Notes: generated by a model not told the origin, from the letters alone. Counted from the stretch's first letter, positions 1-9,956 are shown. The stretch: DNA of 64,000 bases from Lelliottia sp. WAP21 (GCF_020532665.2 NZ_JAIWPG020000005.1:310001-374000); one strand, 5' to 3'. Numbers and translations: made by a program.

Positions 1-258
1 AAAAAGGAAACCGTCATCTTCCAGTGAATCGCTGATCGCCGCGTGCATTTTACGCAGTGCTTCGGCCAGCTCGTGACCAAAGGCCAGCCCTTCGTTCGTC
101 AGGTCGTGAACCAGCGGCTGCCATGAGCTATCGCTGTTTCCACCACACAGCATCCCGCTGATCAGACCATGCATTTCAGCAGGGGTTAAACCCACGCCTT
201 GCTGGTTCAGTAACTGGCTTACTTCGTTGTAACCAGGCATTTCGTTCTGTATAGACAT
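1..258 (-). CDS. ygfB: YgfB, UPF0149 family protein (partial, N-terminal part)
   Basis: Only the first 86 codons lie in the window; the gene runs off the left edge. Translated on the minus strand it begins [13 protein letters not shown] and continues with the segment ALRKMH, which matches E. coli YgfB almost residue for residue. YgfB belongs to the UPF0149 (YecA-like) family of small acidic cytoplasmic proteins. In Pseudomonas a homologue has been linked to beta-lactam resistance through AlpA, but its role in enterics is not settled. It is divergent from zapA, with about 170 bp between the two starts, as in E. coli. Identity is secure; function is not. Confidence 0.93.
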   Translation of the reverse strand, partial: MSIQNEMPGYNEVSQLLNQQGVGLTPAEMHGLISGMLCGGNSDSSWQPLVHDLTNEGLAFGHELAEALRKMHAAISDSLEDDGFLF

Positions 259-426
259 ACGCATTCGTCATCAATGGGAGGATATTCATGATATGCTACC
301 ACTTTGGACCCTGGAGATACCAGAAAAGGGCTTGTATCTTCATATCAGGGTAGCTATAGTGTCGCCCCTTCGCAGCCCCCCAGGGCCGTATGCGAAGGTC
401 GCGCAGTCAAACAGCAGGAAGGTGGC

Positions 427-756
427 ATGTCTGCACAACCCGTCGATCTCCAAATTTTTGGCCGTTCGCTGCGAGTGAATTGTCCGCCTGAACAAAGGGA
501 TGCTTTGAATCAGGCTGCGGACGATTTGAATCAGCGGTTGCAAGATTTAAAAGAACGCACTAGAGTCACAAATACTGAGCAGCTGGTTTTCATCGCCGCG
601 TTGAACATCAGCTATGAGTTAGCTCAGGAAAAAGCGAAGACCCGCGACTATGCGGCGAGCATGGAGCAGCGTATTAAAATGCTTCAGCAGACCATTGAAC
701 AAGCGTTGCTTGATCAGGGTCGCAGTCCCGAAAGACCGGGGCCAAAGTTTGAATAA
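427..756 (+). CDS. zapA: Cell division protein ZapA
   Basis: A 109-residue protein nearly identical to E. coli ZapA. ZapA binds FtsZ at midcell and bundles its protofilaments, stabilising the Z-ring; through ZapB it links the ring to MatP and the chromosome terminus. The N-terminal part (about 1-50) is the small globular domain, and about 60-100 forms the long coiled coil for dimer and tetramer formation. A longer in-frame ORF opens at 304, but the start at 427 gives the family's MSAQPVD N-terminus and usual length, so it was chosen. The gene directly precedes 6S RNA, as in E. coli. Confidence 0.97.
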   Translation: MSAQPVDLQIFGRSLRVNCPPEQRDALNQAADDLNQRLQDLKERTRVTNTEQLVFIAALNISYELAQEKAKTRDYAASMEQRIKMLQQTIEQALLDQGRSPERPGPKFE

Positions 757-797
757 CACTTTGCAGTTTACTATGGTAGAGTGACTGTGAAGACAAA

Positions 798-982
798 ATT
801 TCTCTGAGATGTTCGCAAGCGGGCCAGTCCCCTGAGCCGATATTTCATACCACAAGAATGTGGCGCTCCATGGTCGGTGAGCATGCTCGGTTCGTCCGAG
901 AAGCCTTAAGACTATGACGACACATTCACCTTGAACCAAGGGTTCAAGGGTTACAGCCTGCGGCGGCATCTCGGAGATTCCC
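798..982 (+). ncRNA. ssrS: 6S RNA
   Basis: About 185 nt closely matching E. coli 6S RNA: the 5' end ATTTCTCTGAGATG pairs with the 3' end CATCTCGGAGATT to close the long rod. The internal segments around the large bulge (CCTGAGCCGATATTT and AAGGGTTCAAGGGTTACAG) are kept. 6S RNA mimics an open promoter, binds sigma70 RNA polymerase in stationary phase and serves as template for product RNA. It lies between zapA and ygfA and is co-transcribed with ygfA, the usual enteric arrangement. Exact processed ends are inferred from the E. coli RNA. Confidence 0.97.
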
Positions 983-1004
983 TCTTTCTTCTCTACCGAC
1001 TACC

Positions 1005-1601
1005 ATGACTCAACCTCCAGAAGTAATTTCATCACGCCAGCAAATTCGCCAGACCATCCGTCAACGCCGTCGCGCTCTTACGCCCGAGCAACAATCTCAG
1101 TTTGCCGTGCGGGCCGCCGCGCGAATGATGGCTTATCCGCCCGTTGTGATGGCGCATACTGTCGCACTGTTTCTCTCGTTTGATGGAGAACTGGACACTC
1201 AGCCGCTGATCGACCAGCTCTGGCGCGCCGGAAAAAAAGTCTACTTGCCCGTATTACACCCTTTTAGCCCCGGCAACCTGTTGTTCCTGCATTATCATCC
1301 CCACAGTGAACTGTTGGTTAACCGCTTACGCATTTATGAGCCGAAGCTGGATGTCCGCGATGTATTGCCGCTTGCGGAGCTGGATGTGCTGATCACGCCC
1401 CTCGTCGCTTTTGATGAGCAAGGACAGCGTTTAGGCATGGGTGGCGGGTTTTATGACAGGACGCTGCAAAACTGGCAGCAGCATGGCTTTCAGCCGGTAG
1501 GATATGCGCACGATTGTCAGGGCGTGGAGGCATTGCCGGTAGAGAAATGGGATATCCCGTTGCCTGCGGTGGTCACGCCCGGCAAAATTTGGCGCTGGTA
1601 G
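1005..1601 (+). CDS. ygfA: 5-formyltetrahydrofolate cyclo-ligase (YgfA/Fau)
   Basis: A 198-residue cytoplasmic enzyme that uses ATP to convert 5-formyltetrahydrofolate to 5,10-methenyltetrahydrofolate, recycling a folate that otherwise inhibits one-carbon enzymes. The family signature GMGGGFYDR is at residues 144-152 and the basic N-terminal segment RQRRRALTP is present. The protein is longer at its N-terminus than the annotated 182-residue E. coli protein; ATG at 1005, 22 nt after the 6S RNA, is the only upstream Met, but a downstream start is possible. Its location behind ssrS supports the dual-function ssrS-ygfA transcript known in E. coli. Confidence 0.93.
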   Translation: MTQPPEVISSRQQIRQTIRQRRRALTPEQQSQFAVRAAARMMAYPPVVMAHTVALFLSFDGELDTQPLIDQLWRAGKKVYLPVLHPFSPGNLLFLHYHPHSELLVNRLRIYEPKLDVRDVLPLAELDVLITPLVAFDEQGQRLGMGGGFYDRTLQNWQQHGFQPVGYAHDCQGVEALPVEKWDIPLPAVVTPGKIWRW

Positions 1602-1607
1602 AATAAA

Positions 1608-1687
1608 GCCGGGGGTGGCGACACCTGACCCGGCCTGTATATCCGCAGGGATAGCGGAAGTCGGGTAAGGCGCAGCCGTCACCCGAC
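1608..1687. repeat. Pair of REP-like inverted repeats between ygfA and serA
   Basis: Two short palindromes sit between the convergent ygfA and serA stops: GCCGGG at 1608-1613 facing CCCGGC at 1629-1634, and GTCGGGT at 1660-1666 facing ACCCGAC at 1681-1687. Both resemble enteric REP/BIME units and could act as transcription barriers or mRNA stabilisers. Neither has a clear U-run, so they are not called simple terminators. In E. coli K-12 this gap carries the sibC/ibsC antitoxin-toxin pair; here only about 100 bp remain and no Ibs-like ORF is visible. Confidence 0.6.
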
Positions 1688-1703
1688 ACTACTCACCGCG
1701 TAA

Positions 1704-2936
1704 TCAGTACAGCAGACGCGCGCGGATCGTCCCCGGAATCGCCTTCATGCTCAGCAACGCCTTCTCAGCGACCTCTTCATCTGCCTCAATATCAATCACC
1801 ACGTAACCCATCGATGCATTCGTTTGCAGATACTGTGCTGCGATATTCACACTCTGCTCAGCAAAGATCTGGTTAATAGCGGTCAGCACGCCCGGACGGT
1901 TTTCGTGGATGTGCAGCAGACGACGGCCACCGTGCAACGGCAGAGACACTTCCGGGAAGTTCACTGCGGAAAGCGTCGAACCGTTGTCGGAGTATTTGCT
2001 CAGCTTGCCCGCCACTTCCAGGCCGATATTTTCCTGGGCTTCCTGCGTTGACCCGCCGATATGCGGCGTCAGGATCACGTTGTCGAATTCGCACAGCGGC
2101 GAGGTGAACGGATCGCTGTTGGTCGCAGGCTCGGTTGGGAAAACGTCGATGGCCGCGCCGGCCAGATGTTTACGGCGCAGGGCATCGCACAGCGCGGGAA
2201 TATCCACCACCGTACCGCGTGCGGCGTTGATCAACAATGCGCCAGGCTTCATCAGGGCCAGCTCTTCAGCACCCATCATGTTTTTCGTCGAGGCATTTTC
2301 CGGCACGTGCAGACTCACAACATCGCTCATGTTCAGCAGGTCGGAAAGATGCTGAACCTGCGTCGCGTTCCCCAGCGGCAGCTTGTTTTCGATATCGTAG
2401 AAGAAAACGTGCATCCCTAAGGATTCAGCCAGAATACCCAATTGCGTGCCGATATGACCGTAACCGATGATCCCCAGCTTCTTACCGCGCGCTTCAAACG
2501 AACCTGACGCCAGCTTGTTCCATACGCCGCGGTGCGCCTTGGCGTTCGCTTCCGGAATGCCGCGCAGCAGTAACAGCAGTTCGCCGATGACCAGCTCCGC
2601 CACGGAACGGGTGTTGGAGAATGGCGCGTTGAAAACAGGTACGCCACGTTTTGCCGCGGCATCCAGATCGACCTGATTGGTACCGATACAGAAACAGCCA
2701 ATCGCCACGAGCTTTTCAGCACAGGCAATAACGTCAGCAGTCAGATGAGTTCGGGATCGCAGGCCAATGAAATGGGCATCACGGATGGACTCTTTTAACT
2801 GCTCAGTGTCCAGTGCGCCTTTGTGGAATTCGATGTTGGTGTAACCTGCTGCACGAAGATTATCGATCGCTTTCTGGTGCACGCCTTCGACCAGCAGAAA
2901 CTTAATCTTGTCTTTTTCCAGTGATACCTTTGCCAT
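1704..2936 (-). CDS. serA: D-3-phosphoglycerate dehydrogenase
   Basis: A 410-residue enzyme, the exact E. coli length. It oxidises 3-phosphoglycerate to 3-phosphohydroxypyruvate with NAD, the first and feedback-controlled step of serine synthesis. The substrate-binding domain is split around a Rossmann domain (about 107-295) with GYGHIG at 158-163. Catalytic R240, E269 and H292 are all present. The C-terminal ACT domain (about 338-410) binds serine, the allosteric inhibitor. It is transcribed away from rpiA's 3' end with a leader of about 260 bp. In E. coli serA is controlled by Lrp and CRP; no operator was assigned here. Confidence 0.98.
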   Translation of the reverse strand: MAKVSLEKDKIKFLLVEGVHQKAIDNLRAAGYTNIEFHKGALDTEQLKESIRDAHFIGLRSRTHLTADVIACAEKLVAIGCFCIGTNQVDLDAAAKRGVPVFNAPFSNTRSVAELVIGELLLLLRGIPEANAKAHRGVWNKLASGSFEARGKKLGIIGYGHIGTQLGILAESLGMHVFFYDIENKLPLGNATQVQHLSDLLNMSDVVSLHVPENASTKNMMGAEELALMKPGALLINAARGTVVDIPALCDALRRKHLAGAAIDVFPTEPATNSDPFTSPLCEFDNVILTPHIGGSTQEAQENIGLEVAGKLSKYSDNGSTLSAVNFPEVSLPLHGGRRLLHIHENRPGVLTAINQIFAEQSVNIAAQYLQTNASMGYVVIDIEADEEVAEKALLSMKAIPGTIRARLLY

Positions 2937-3166
2937 TTACCCGACCCTGTTTTGTCTGAACTGTTGTTGTGCTGGATTTGAATCCGCTCTAGCCAACATA
3001 TCAAAAAAAACTATTGCAGCAATATGAACGTTTGCGTCGCCACTCTGAAGAAAAGTCATCCAGAGCAAAATGACAGTGGAAAATGCTGCGGAAGTTTTAT
3101 AACGCGGAAGGATCGTCAGGGGTCACCGAAAAACGTGACACAAGTCACCGAATTTGGCTTTTGAAA

Positions 3167-3195
3167 AATATTTAGCGGGGGGAGTGATCCCCCCG
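3167..3195 (-). terminator. Intrinsic terminator of rpiA
   Basis: Read on the minus strand just past the rpiA stop: six G, a short loop, six C, then a T-rich stretch ending TATTTTT. The arms are at 3189-3194 and 3177-3182. A short but typical Rho-independent terminator separating rpiA from the serA promoter region. Confidence 0.75.
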
Positions 3196-3200
3196 TCAGA

Positions 3201-3860
3201 TCATTTTACGATGGTTTTCACACCGTCAGCGGTGCCAATCAACGCGACATCCGCGCCACGGTTGGCGAATAACCCCACGGTCACCACGCCCGGGATCGCA
3301 TTGATAGCATTTTCCATGGCCACGGCGTCCAGAATTTCCAGACCGTGCACATCAAGGATCACGTTACCGTTGTCGGTAACCACACCCTGACGGTATTCCG
3401 GACGACCGCCAAGTCTGACCAACTGGCGTGCCACCGCGCTGCGCGCCATTGGGATCACTTCAACAGGCAGCGGGAAGTTACCCAGAATATCCACCTGCTT
3501 GGAGGCATCGGCAATACAGATAAATTTATCGGCAACCGAGGCGATTATCTTTTCACGGGTCAGGGCTGCGCCGCCGCCTTTAATCATCTGCATGTGGCCG
3601 TTTATTTCATCCGCGCCATCTACATAAATACCCAGACGGTCAACCTCGTTAAGGTCGAAGACGGTAATCCCCAGGCTTTTCAGCTTTTCCGTGGAGGCAT
3701 CGGAGCTGGAAACCGCGCCCTCGATCTGCCCTTTCATCGTACCCAGCGCATCAATAAAGTGCGCGGCGGTCGAGCCGGTACCTACGCCGACAATGGTGCC
3801 TGGCTGTACGTACTGGAGAGCGGCCCATCCTACTGCTTTTTTCAGTTCATCCTGCGTCAT
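3201..3860 (-). CDS. rpiA: Ribose-5-phosphate isomerase A
   Basis: A 219-residue cytoplasmic enzyme interconverting ribose 5-phosphate and ribulose 5-phosphate in the non-oxidative pentose phosphate pathway. Visible signatures are the phosphate-binding GTGSTAAHF (27-35), DGADE (81-85) and [11 protein letters not shown] (94-104), which includes the general base E103. An upstream in-frame ATG at 3929 would add 23 residues, but the start at 3860 gives the family's [11 protein letters not shown]-terminus and length. It is divergent from argP, which controls several nearby genes, with 126 bp between the starts. Confidence 0.97.
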   Translation of the reverse strand: MTQDELKKAVGWAALQYVQPGTIVGVGTGSTAAHFIDALGTMKGQIEGAVSSSDASTEKLKSLGITVFDLNEVDRLGIYVDGADEINGHMQMIKGGGAALTREKIIASVADKFICIADASKQVDILGNFPLPVEVIPMARSAVARQLVRLGGRPEYRQGVVTDNGNVILDVHGLEILDAVAMENAINAIPGVVTVGLFANRGADVALIGTADGVKTIVK

Positions 3861-3986
3861 GATCGTTTGCCTGTGGTGAGAAAACTCAGGGCGCATTATA
3901 GAACAGCCCGGGTGGATTTCGTCTGCCACGAAAGGAAAATTGTGTCATAGTGCAGATTAAGCAAAATTCAGGAGTATCGCCCCGCA

Positions 3987-4880
3987 ATGAAACGTCCGGA
4001 CTACAGAACACTTCAGGCCCTTGATGCCGTTATTCGTGAACGCGGTTTTGAGCGCGCAGCGCAAAAGCTGTGCATCACGCAATCTGCTGTTTCACAGCGT
4101 ATCAAACAGCTTGAGAATATGTTCGGACAACCGTTACTGGTGCGTACCGTCCCGCCGCGCCCGACCGAGCAAGGGCAAAAGCTGCTCGCGTTACTGCGCC
4201 AGGTCGAACTGCTGGAAGACGAATGGCTGGGCGATGAACAAACTGGTTCAACGCCGTTGCTGCTGTCGCTGGCGGTCAACGCCGACAGTCTGGCGACCTG
4301 GTTACTGCCTGCTCTTTCCGTCGTTCTGGCAGATTCCCCGATTCGTCTTAACCTGCAGGTGGAAGATGAAACGCGTACTCAGGAACGCCTGCGTCGTGGC
4401 GAAGTGGTCGGTGCCGTCAGTATTCAGCCACAGGCCTTGCCGAGCTGCCTGGTCGATCAGCTTGGCGCCCTGGACTATCTGTTTGTCGCCTCGAAAGAAT
4501 TTGCCAATCGCTACTTCCCGAATGGTGTTACCCGCGCGGCGCTGCTTAAAGCCCCCGCCGTCGCGTTCGATCATCTCGATGACATGCATCAGGCCTTCCT
4601 GCAGCAGAACTTTGATCTGCCGCCGGGCAGCGTGCCCTGCCATATCGTGAACTCGTCAGAAGCCTTCGTGCAGCTGGCGCGCCAGGGCACTACCTGCTGT
4701 ATGATCCCGCACCTGCAGATTGAAAAAGAGTTGAAAAGCGGTGAGCTTATCGATTTAACCCCCGGTCTGTATCAGCGCCGGATGCTGTACTGGCATCGAT
4801 TTGCGCCGGAAAGCCGCATGATGCGCAACGTCACCGATGCGCTGCTGGCGTACGGACATAAGGTGTTGAGACAAGACTAA
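3987..4880 (+). CDS. argP: LysR-type regulator ArgP (IciA)
   Basis: A 297-residue LysR-family transcription factor. The N-terminal winged helix-turn-helix is at about 21-42 ([15 protein letters not shown]), followed by the linker helix and a two-lobed effector domain that senses lysine and arginine. In E. coli ArgP activates argO with arginine and is trapped in a closed complex with lysine; it also controls dapB, lysC, gdhA and others. Its best-known target, argO, lies just beyond yggE in this window. The sequence is close to E. coli ArgP throughout, so assignment is secure. A hairpin terminator follows directly. Confidence 0.97.
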   Translation: MKRPDYRTLQALDAVIRERGFERAAQKLCITQSAVSQRIKQLENMFGQPLLVRTVPPRPTEQGQKLLALLRQVELLEDEWLGDEQTGSTPLLLSLAVNADSLATWLLPALSVVLADSPIRLNLQVEDETRTQERLRRGEVVGAVSIQPQALPSCLVDQLGALDYLFVASKEFANRYFPNGVTRAALLKAPAVAFDHLDDMHQAFLQQNFDLPPGSVPCHIVNSSEAFVQLARQGTTCCMIPHLQIEKELKSGELIDLTPGLYQRRMLYWHRFAPESRMMRNVTDALLAYGHKVLRQD

Positions 4881-4885
4881 ATAAA

Positions 4886-4916
4886 AAAGCCGGGTTGCTT
4901 ACGCCCACCCGGCTTA
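4886..4916. terminator. Bidirectional hairpin between argP and yggE
   Basis: The arms AAGCCGGGT (4888-4895 region) and ACCCGGCTT (4907-4914 region) form a strong stem between the convergent argP and yggE stops. An A-run precedes the stem on the plus strand, giving a U-run for the yggE transcript. It also resembles a REP unit in loop and arm sequence. Confidence 0.7.
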
Positions 4917-4936
4917 TCATTGACGTTGTAGAGTGC

Positions 4937-5701
4937 TTACTGGGCTTTCGCCGGCTCAGAAGCAGGCTGGCTCTGAGCTGACTGGCCCTGAGCAGGTTCC
5001 AGCTGGAACACCACGTCGACCTGGTCGTCGAACTGAATCGTCGGCTGCTCGTAAGTTTCCTGAGCAGATACCGGCGCAGCGTCAGCCTTCATCATACGGA
5101 CCATCGGGCTTGGCTGGTAGTTCGACACATGATAGCGCACGCTGTACACAGGCCCCAGTTGGCTCTTAAACCCGGATGCCAGCTGTTGCGCCTGGCGCAC
5201 CGCATCATCAATGGCTGCTTTACGCGCTTCGTCTTTGTATTTTTCCGGTTGTGCAACACCCAACGACACAGAACGGATCTCGTTCAGTCCCGCCTTCAGT
5301 GCACCGTCCAGCAAAGAGTTCAGTTTATCGAGCTGACGCAGGGTCACTTCAACAGTACGCACGGCACGATATCCCTTCAGGATGCTTTTGCCGTTCTGGT
5401 AGTCATAATCGGGCTGGGTACGCAGGTTCGCCGAGTTGATATCCTTTTTAGCGACGCCATTCTGCTCCAGGAAAGAGAGATATTGCGCAACACGATCGTC
5501 TGCCTGCTTCTTGGCAGAAGCGGCATCTTTCGCCGCGACGTTCACTTCGATTGCAAGCGTTGCAACATCGGGAACAGCATCCACGCTCGCTGTACCAGAG
5601 GTGACAATGTGCGGGCCGTCAGGTAATTCGCTTGCCTGCACCGACACTGTACCCAAACTCACTAATGCCGCCAGGGCCATCACGTTAAACTTCACTGTCA
5701 T
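4937..5701 (-). CDS. yggE: YggE, SIMPL-domain periplasmic protein
   Basis: A 254-residue protein with an N-terminal signal peptide (about 1-23, cleavage near VQA) followed by a SIMPL/DUF541 domain. It matches E. coli YggE, including the segments GTASVDAVPD and RSVSLGVAQPE. YggE has been linked to lowered intracellular reactive oxygen and to heat or UV stress, but its biochemical activity is unknown. The last 20 or so residues are rich in Q, P and A and run a few residues longer than E. coli. It lies between argP and argO and is transcribed with the direction of argO, although a gap of about 85 bp suggests its own control. Confidence 0.93.
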   Translation of the reverse strand: MTVKFNVMALAALVSLGTVSVQASELPDGPHIVTSGTASVDAVPDVATLAIEVNVAAKDAASAKKQADDRVAQYLSFLEQNGVAKKDINSANLRTQPDYDYQNGKSILKGYRAVRTVEVTLRQLDKLNSLLDGALKAGLNEIRSVSLGVAQPEKYKDEARKAAIDDAVRQAQQLASGFKSQLGPVYSVRYHVSNYQPSPMVRMMKADAAPVSAQETYEQPTIQFDDQVDVVFQLEPAQGQSAQSQPASEPAKAQ

Positions 5702-5786
5702 TCCTCCATGTTGCGAAGAGTACCCCTAAACAGGGCGCATGCCTGCAAGCTTAGCGGGTCTTGTACAGATGTCCATAAGACAACGC

Positions 5787-6422
5787 TTAGTTGAAAAGGC
5801 TCTGTACGTGCTGAATGCCGTCTTTCGCTAACTGGAAGGCGATAAACCACATAACCAGCCCCACCAGCGTATTAATGATGCGCTGGGCTTTTGCGGTGCG
5901 CAGGCGTGGCGCAAGCCATGCGGCAAGAATAGCCAGGCCAAAGAACCACAAGAACGAGGCGCTGACCGTACCCAGGGCAAACCAGCGCTTAGGCTCAACA
6001 TCAAGCTGACCGCCCAGGCTGCCGAGCACAACAAAGGTATCCAGATAGACGTGCGGATTGAGCCAGGTCACCGCCAGCATGGTCGCCACAATTTTCCAGC
6101 GCCCCTGCTTCATCACTTCGGCGCTTGCCAGTTCAAGGTTACTGCTCATCGCCGTTTTCAGTGCGCCAAAACCGTACCACAGCAAAAAGGCCACGCCGCC
6201 CCAGGTCACCAGTGCCAGCAGCCATGGAGATTGCATCAGCAGCGCGCTGCCGCCAAAAATGCCCGCACAGATAAGAAGCAAATCGCTGACGGCGCACAGC
6301 AGGGCAATCATCAGATGGTACTGTCGGCGAATCCCCTGGTTCATCACAAAAGCATTTTGCGGGCCGAGTGGAAGGATCATCGCCGCGCCTAGCGCAAGCC
6401 CCTGAAAATAATAAGATAGCAT
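5787..6422 (-). CDS. argO: L-arginine exporter ArgO
   Basis: A 211-residue inner-membrane protein of the LysE family that exports arginine (and its toxic analogue canavanine). Six hydrophobic segments cover most of its length; conserved blocks include [13 protein letters not shown] near the N-terminus and [11 protein letters not shown] in the second half. An in-frame ATG at 6476 would add 18 residues, but the start at 6422 gives the E. coli-like [12 protein letters not shown]-terminus and length. ArgP, encoded about 1.5 kb away, is expected to activate it; the 150 bp upstream is AT-rich as expected for the ArgP-bound region, although no box was mapped. Confidence 0.96.
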   Translation of the reverse strand: MLSYYFQGLALGAAMILPLGPQNAFVMNQGIRRQYHLMIALLCAVSDLLLICAGIFGGSALLMQSPWLLALVTWGGVAFLLWYGFGALKTAMSSNLELASAEVMKQGRWKIVATMLAVTWLNPHVYLDTFVVLGSLGGQLDVEPKRWFALGTVSASFLWFFGLAILAAWLAPRLRTAKAQRIINTLVGLVMWFIAFQLAKDGIQHVQSLFN

Positions 6423-6523
6423 GATTAAATTCTCACAGATTCGATACTGGAGCAGACTATACTGTGATCCATGCATTAGCGGAAATTGATAATTTTAATT
6501 GTTGATTAGCAACGCTAATAAAG

Positions 6524-6557
6524 AAAAAGCCCGGTGGCGCTGGCACCTACCGGGCTT
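6524..6557 (-). terminator. Intrinsic terminator of mscS
   Basis: On the minus strand AAGCCCGGT pairs with ACCGGGCTT (arms 6549-6557 and 6527-6535) and is followed by a T-rich run. It lies just past the mscS stop and upstream of argO. The loop (GGTGCCAGCGCC) gives it a REP-like look as well. Confidence 0.8.
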
Positions 6558-6572
6558 GTGGACTGACAGAAT

Positions 6573-7433
6573 TTAGGCTTCCGCGTTGTCTTTGACAGGT
6601 TTAAGGTTCACGTCCATCTGCGGATACGGGAAGCTGATACCGTTCGCATCAAAATCACGTTTAATACGTTCCAGCACATCCCAGTAAACGTTTTGCAGAT
6701 CGCTGCTTTTGCTCCAGACGCGCACGACGAAGTTAATTGACGAGGCGCCCAGCTCGTTCAGGCGTACGGTCATTTCGCGATCTTTAATGATGCGCTCGTC
6801 AGATTCGATAATGTTTGTCAGCAGTTGCTTAACTTTATCGATGTCGGAGTCATACGCCACGCCGATAATAAATTCATTACGACGCACCGGCTCACGGGAA
6901 AAGTTAACGATATTACCCGCAATGATTTTACCGTTAGGGATGACCACGATACGGCCATCGACGGTGCGCATGGTGGTGGAGAAAATCTGCACCTGCAGTA
7001 CGGTACCCGCCACGCCGCCCAGATCAACGTACTCACCTGAACGGAACGGACGGAAGGTCACCAGCAGCACGCCCGCGGCGAGGTTTGCCAGAGAACCCTG
7101 CAATGCCAGACCAATTGCCAGACCCGCAGCACCGAGCACTGCGATCACGGATGCTGTTTGCACGCCCACGCGTCCCAGTGCGGCAATTAAGGTAAAGGCG
7201 ATGATCCCGTAGCGGACCAGGGCTGATAAAAAGTCAGCAACCGTAGCATCAATATGACGGGTGCGCATTACGCGATTAATCGCATTCGATACGATACGCG
7301 CCACAATCATCCCGACAATGATGATGGCGATCGCCGCCACGATATTTACGGCATAACTCAGCAGCAATGCCTGGTTACGTACCAGCCATGTCCCCGCGTT
7401 GTTAATGCCATCGACTACACCAAGATCTTCCAT
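6573..7433 (-). CDS. mscS: Small-conductance mechanosensitive channel MscS
   Basis: A 286-residue inner-membrane channel that opens under membrane tension and releases solutes on osmotic downshock; it works as a heptamer. It has the E. coli length and layout: a periplasmic N-terminus, TM1 and TM2 (about 25-90), the pore-lining TM3 at about 94-127 with the Gly/Ala-packed segment [19 protein letters not shown], and a large cytoplasmic cage. The MscS beta-domain block [17 protein letters not shown] follows TM3. It lies between argO and fbaA as in E. coli, with its own terminator. Confidence 0.97.
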   Translation of the reverse strand: MEDLGVVDGINNAGTWLVRNQALLLSYAVNIVAAIAIIIVGMIVARIVSNAINRVMRTRHIDATVADFLSALVRYGIIAFTLIAALGRVGVQTASVIAVLGAAGLAIGLALQGSLANLAAGVLLVTFRPFRSGEYVDLGGVAGTVLQVQIFSTTMRTVDGRIVVIPNGKIIAGNIVNFSREPVRRNEFIIGVAYDSDIDKVKQLLTNIIESDERIIKDREMTVRLNELGASSINFVVRVWSKSSDLQNVYWDVLERIKRDFDANGISFPYPQMDVNLKPVKDNAEA

Positions 7434-7571
7434 TCATCCATCCTTATGCTCAATCAAACCACAAAAATCCATCCCACAGGGAGACAGGCAGGTTAGTAAA
7501 GGGTAAACAAAAAGCAGGCAAGATGCCAAACAGATCACAAAAACAGAGGATGCAGCTTGTTGATAAGGCAT

Positions 7572-7598
7572 AAAAAAAGGCCCGCACAGGCGGACCTT
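7572..7598 (-). terminator. Intrinsic terminator of the epd-pgk-fbaA operon
   Basis: On the minus strand, downstream of fbaA, AAGGTCCGCC, a short loop and GCGGGCC are followed by seven T. A classic Rho-independent terminator for the glycolytic operon. Confidence 0.88.
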
Positions 7599-7621
7599 AT
7601 TGACACGTTTAGCGATTCAAA

Positions 7622-8701
7622 TTACAGAACGTCAACCGCGTTCAGTTCTTTGAATGCCTGCTCCAGACGAGTAATCATTGAAGTCTGTGCAGCGCGCAGC
7701 CATACGCGTGGATCGTAGTATTTCTTGTTCGGCTGGTCTTCGCCTTTCGGGTTGCCCAGCTGACCCTGCAGGTAAGCTTCGTTAGCTTTGTAGTAGCCCA
7801 GGATACCGTCCCATGTTGCCCACTGGGTATCGGTATCGATGTTCATTTTCACTACGCCGTAGCTTACGGAGTCTTTGATTTCCTGAGCAGAAGAACCGGA
7901 ACCGCCGTGGAAGACGAAGTTCAGGCTGTTGTGCGGCAGGTTGTGTTTCTTAGAAACATAGTCCTGAGAGTCGCGCAGGATAGTTGGGGTCAGAACCACG
8001 TTACCTGGCTTGTAAACGCCGTGCACGTTACCGAAGGACGCTGCAATGGTGAAGCGTGGGCTGATTTTGCTCAGCTCGGTGTATGCGTAATCAACGTCTT
8101 CTGGCTGAGTGTACAGAGCAGAAGCGTCCATGTGGCTGTTATCCACGCCGTCTTCTTCACCGCCGGTGCAACCCAGTTCGATTTCCAGGGTCATGTCCAT
8201 TTTGGACATACGTGCCAGGTACTTAGAGCAGATTTCGATATTTTCGTGCAGTGACTCTTCAGACAGGTCGATCATGTGAGAAGAGAACAGTGGCTTACCG
8301 GTCGCTGCGAAGTGTTTTTCGCCCGCGTCCAGCAGACCGTCGATCCACGGCAGCAGTTTCTTCGCGCAGTGGTCGGTGTGCAGGATAACGGGAACACCGT
8401 AGTGCTCAGCCATCTGGTGTACGTGATGCGCACCAGAGATTGCGCCCAGGATTGCTGCGCCCTGAGGAACGTCAGTTTTCACGCCTTTACCGGCGATGAA
8501 TGCTGCGCCACCGTTAGAGAACTGAACGATAACCGGTGCTTTTACTTTTGCAGCGGTTTCCAGTACGGCGTTAATGGAGTCGGTACCCACGCAGTTAACA
8601 GCAGGCAGAGCAAAGTTGTTTTCTTTAGCTACCTGGAACACTTTCTGAACGTCATCACCAGTGATCACGCCAGGTTTTACGAAATCAAAAATTTTAGACA
8701 T
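7622..8701 (-). CDS. fbaA: Class II fructose-bisphosphate aldolase
   Basis: A 359-residue zinc enzyme that cleaves fructose 1,6-bisphosphate to dihydroxyacetone phosphate and glyceraldehyde 3-phosphate, and makes it in gluconeogenesis. The metal-binding and catalytic motif HTDHC is at 108-112; further zinc ligands are His residues in the HGVYKPGN and VFHGGSGS segments, the latter also binding phosphate. It is the last gene of the epd-pgk-fbaA operon, 91 bp after pgk, a gap that in E. coli contains an additional promoter. Codon use is strongly biased to preferred codons, as expected for a highly expressed enzyme. Confidence 0.98.
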   Translation of the reverse strand: MSKIFDFVKPGVITGDDVQKVFQVAKENNFALPAVNCVGTDSINAVLETAAKVKAPVIVQFSNGGAAFIAGKGVKTDVPQGAAILGAISGAHHVHQMAEHYGVPVILHTDHCAKKLLPWIDGLLDAGEKHFAATGKPLFSSHMIDLSEESLHENIEICSKYLARMSKMDMTLEIELGCTGGEEDGVDNSHMDASALYTQPEDVDYAYTELSKISPRFTIAASFGNVHGVYKPGNVVLTPTILRDSQDYVSKKHNLPHNSLNFVFHGGSGSSAQEIKDSVSYGVVKMNIDTDTQWATWDGILGYYKANEAYLQGQLGNPKGEDQPNKKYYDPRVWLRAAQTSMITRLEQAFKELNAVDVL

Positions 8702-8792
8702 GTTACGTAGTCCTGTATCTTCGGCCGTTAGAAAAGGTGCGAGCTCAAAAAGCGCGCTGAAATTTGGGCAGGTTTCCCTGCCCTTGAATGGC

Positions 8793-9956
8793 TTACTTCT
8801 TAGCGCGCTCTTCGAGCATTGCTACTGCTGGCAGGACTTTACCTTCCACGAACTCGAGGAATGCACCGCCACCAGTGGAGATGTAGGAGATCTTGTCAGA
8901 AATACCGAACAGGTCGATTGCTGCCAGCGTATCACCGCCGCCTGCGATGGAGAACGCGTCGCTGTCTGCGATAGCGTTAGCCACGATTTCAGTCCCTTTA
9001 CGGAAGTTAGGGAATTCGAATACGCCAACCGGACCATTCCACAGAATGGTTTTGGCGTTTTTCAGGATTTCAGCCAGTTTCTGTGCAGAAACATCGCCCA
9101 GGTCCAGAATCTGCTCTTCATCTTTGATGTCGTTAACAGATTTCAGGGTCGCGGTAGCCGTTTCTGAGAACTCAGTCGCGACGCGAACGTCCGTTGGCAC
9201 CGGGATATCGCAAGTGGTCAGCAGACGTTTAGCTTCTTCAACCAGGTCCGCTTCGTACAGGGATTTACCCACGTTGTGACCTTGAGCCGCCACGAAGGTG
9301 TTCGCGATACCACCGCCAACGATCAGCTGGTCAGCGATTTTAGACAGGGAATCCAGAACGGTCAGTTTGGTAGACACTTTAGAACCACCAACGATAGCAA
9401 CCATTGGACGAGCAGGTTCTTTCAGCGCTTTACCCAGTGCTTCCAGTTCGTCTGCCAGCAGAGGACCTGCACAAGCAACGTCTGCGAATTTACCGATACC
9501 GTGGGTTGAAGCCTGAGCACGGTGAGCCGTACCGAATGCATCCATCACGAACACGTCGCACAGAGCAGCGTATTTCTTAGACAGTGCTTCGTCGTCTTTC
9601 TTTTCGCCTTTGTTGAAGCGAACGTTTTCCAGAACAACCAGTTCACCTGCCGCAACTTCCACGCCGTCCAGGTAGTCTTTTACCAGACGTACCGGGCTGG
9701 ACAGTTTGTCTTTCAGATAGTTAACAACCGGCAGCAGAGAGAATTCTTCATTGTACTCACCTTCGGTCGGACGACCCAGGTGGGAGGTAACCATCACTTT
9801 TGCGCCCTGCTTCAGAGCCAGTTCGATGGTTGGCAGAGAGGCACGAATACGTGCATCACTGGTCACTTTGCCATCTTTAACCGGTACGTTCAGATCGGCA
9901 CGGATGAAAACGCGTTTACCTGCCAGATCCAGATCGGTCATCTTAATTACAGACAT
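8793..9956 (-). CDS. pgk: Phosphoglycerate kinase
   Basis: A 387-residue monomeric glycolytic enzyme that transfers phosphate from 1,3-bisphosphoglycerate to ADP. The N-lobe substrate site carries RADLNVP and the basic-patch segment [10 protein letters not shown], the hinge region follows GGSKVSTKL, and the nucleotide site has the Gly-rich GGGDTLAA near the C-terminus. The length equals that of E. coli Pgk. It lies 49 bp after epd and before fbaA; the three genes form the conserved enteric operon. Confidence 0.98.
   Translation of the reverse strand: MSVIKMTDLDLAGKRVFIRADLNVPVKDGKVTSDARIRASLPTIELALKQGAKVMVTSHLGRPTEGEYNEEFSLLPVVNYLKDKLSSPVRLVKDYLDGVEVAAGELVVLENVRFNKGEKKDDEALSKKYAALCDVFVMDAFGTAHRAQASTHGIGKFADVACAGPLLADELEALGKALKEPARPMVAIVGGSKVSTKLTVLDSLSKIADQLIVGGGIANTFVAAQGHNVGKSLYEADLVEEAKRLLTTCDIPVPTDVRVATEFSETATATLKSVNDIKDEEQILDLGDVSAQKLAEILKNAKTILWNGPVGVFEFPNFRKGTEIVANAIADSDAFSIAGGGDTLAAIDLFGISDKISYISTGGGAFLEFVEGKVLPAVAMLEERAKK

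Noticed and set aside
1602..1703. sibC/ibsC toxin-antitoxin expected between ygfA and serA
   Set aside because: The gap is too short and filled by REP-like palindromes; no small hydrophobic Ibs ORF was found.
3345..3950. 201-residue plus-strand ORF across rpiA
   Set aside because: It is antisense to rpiA, whose sequence is conserved along its full length; no features of a real gene.
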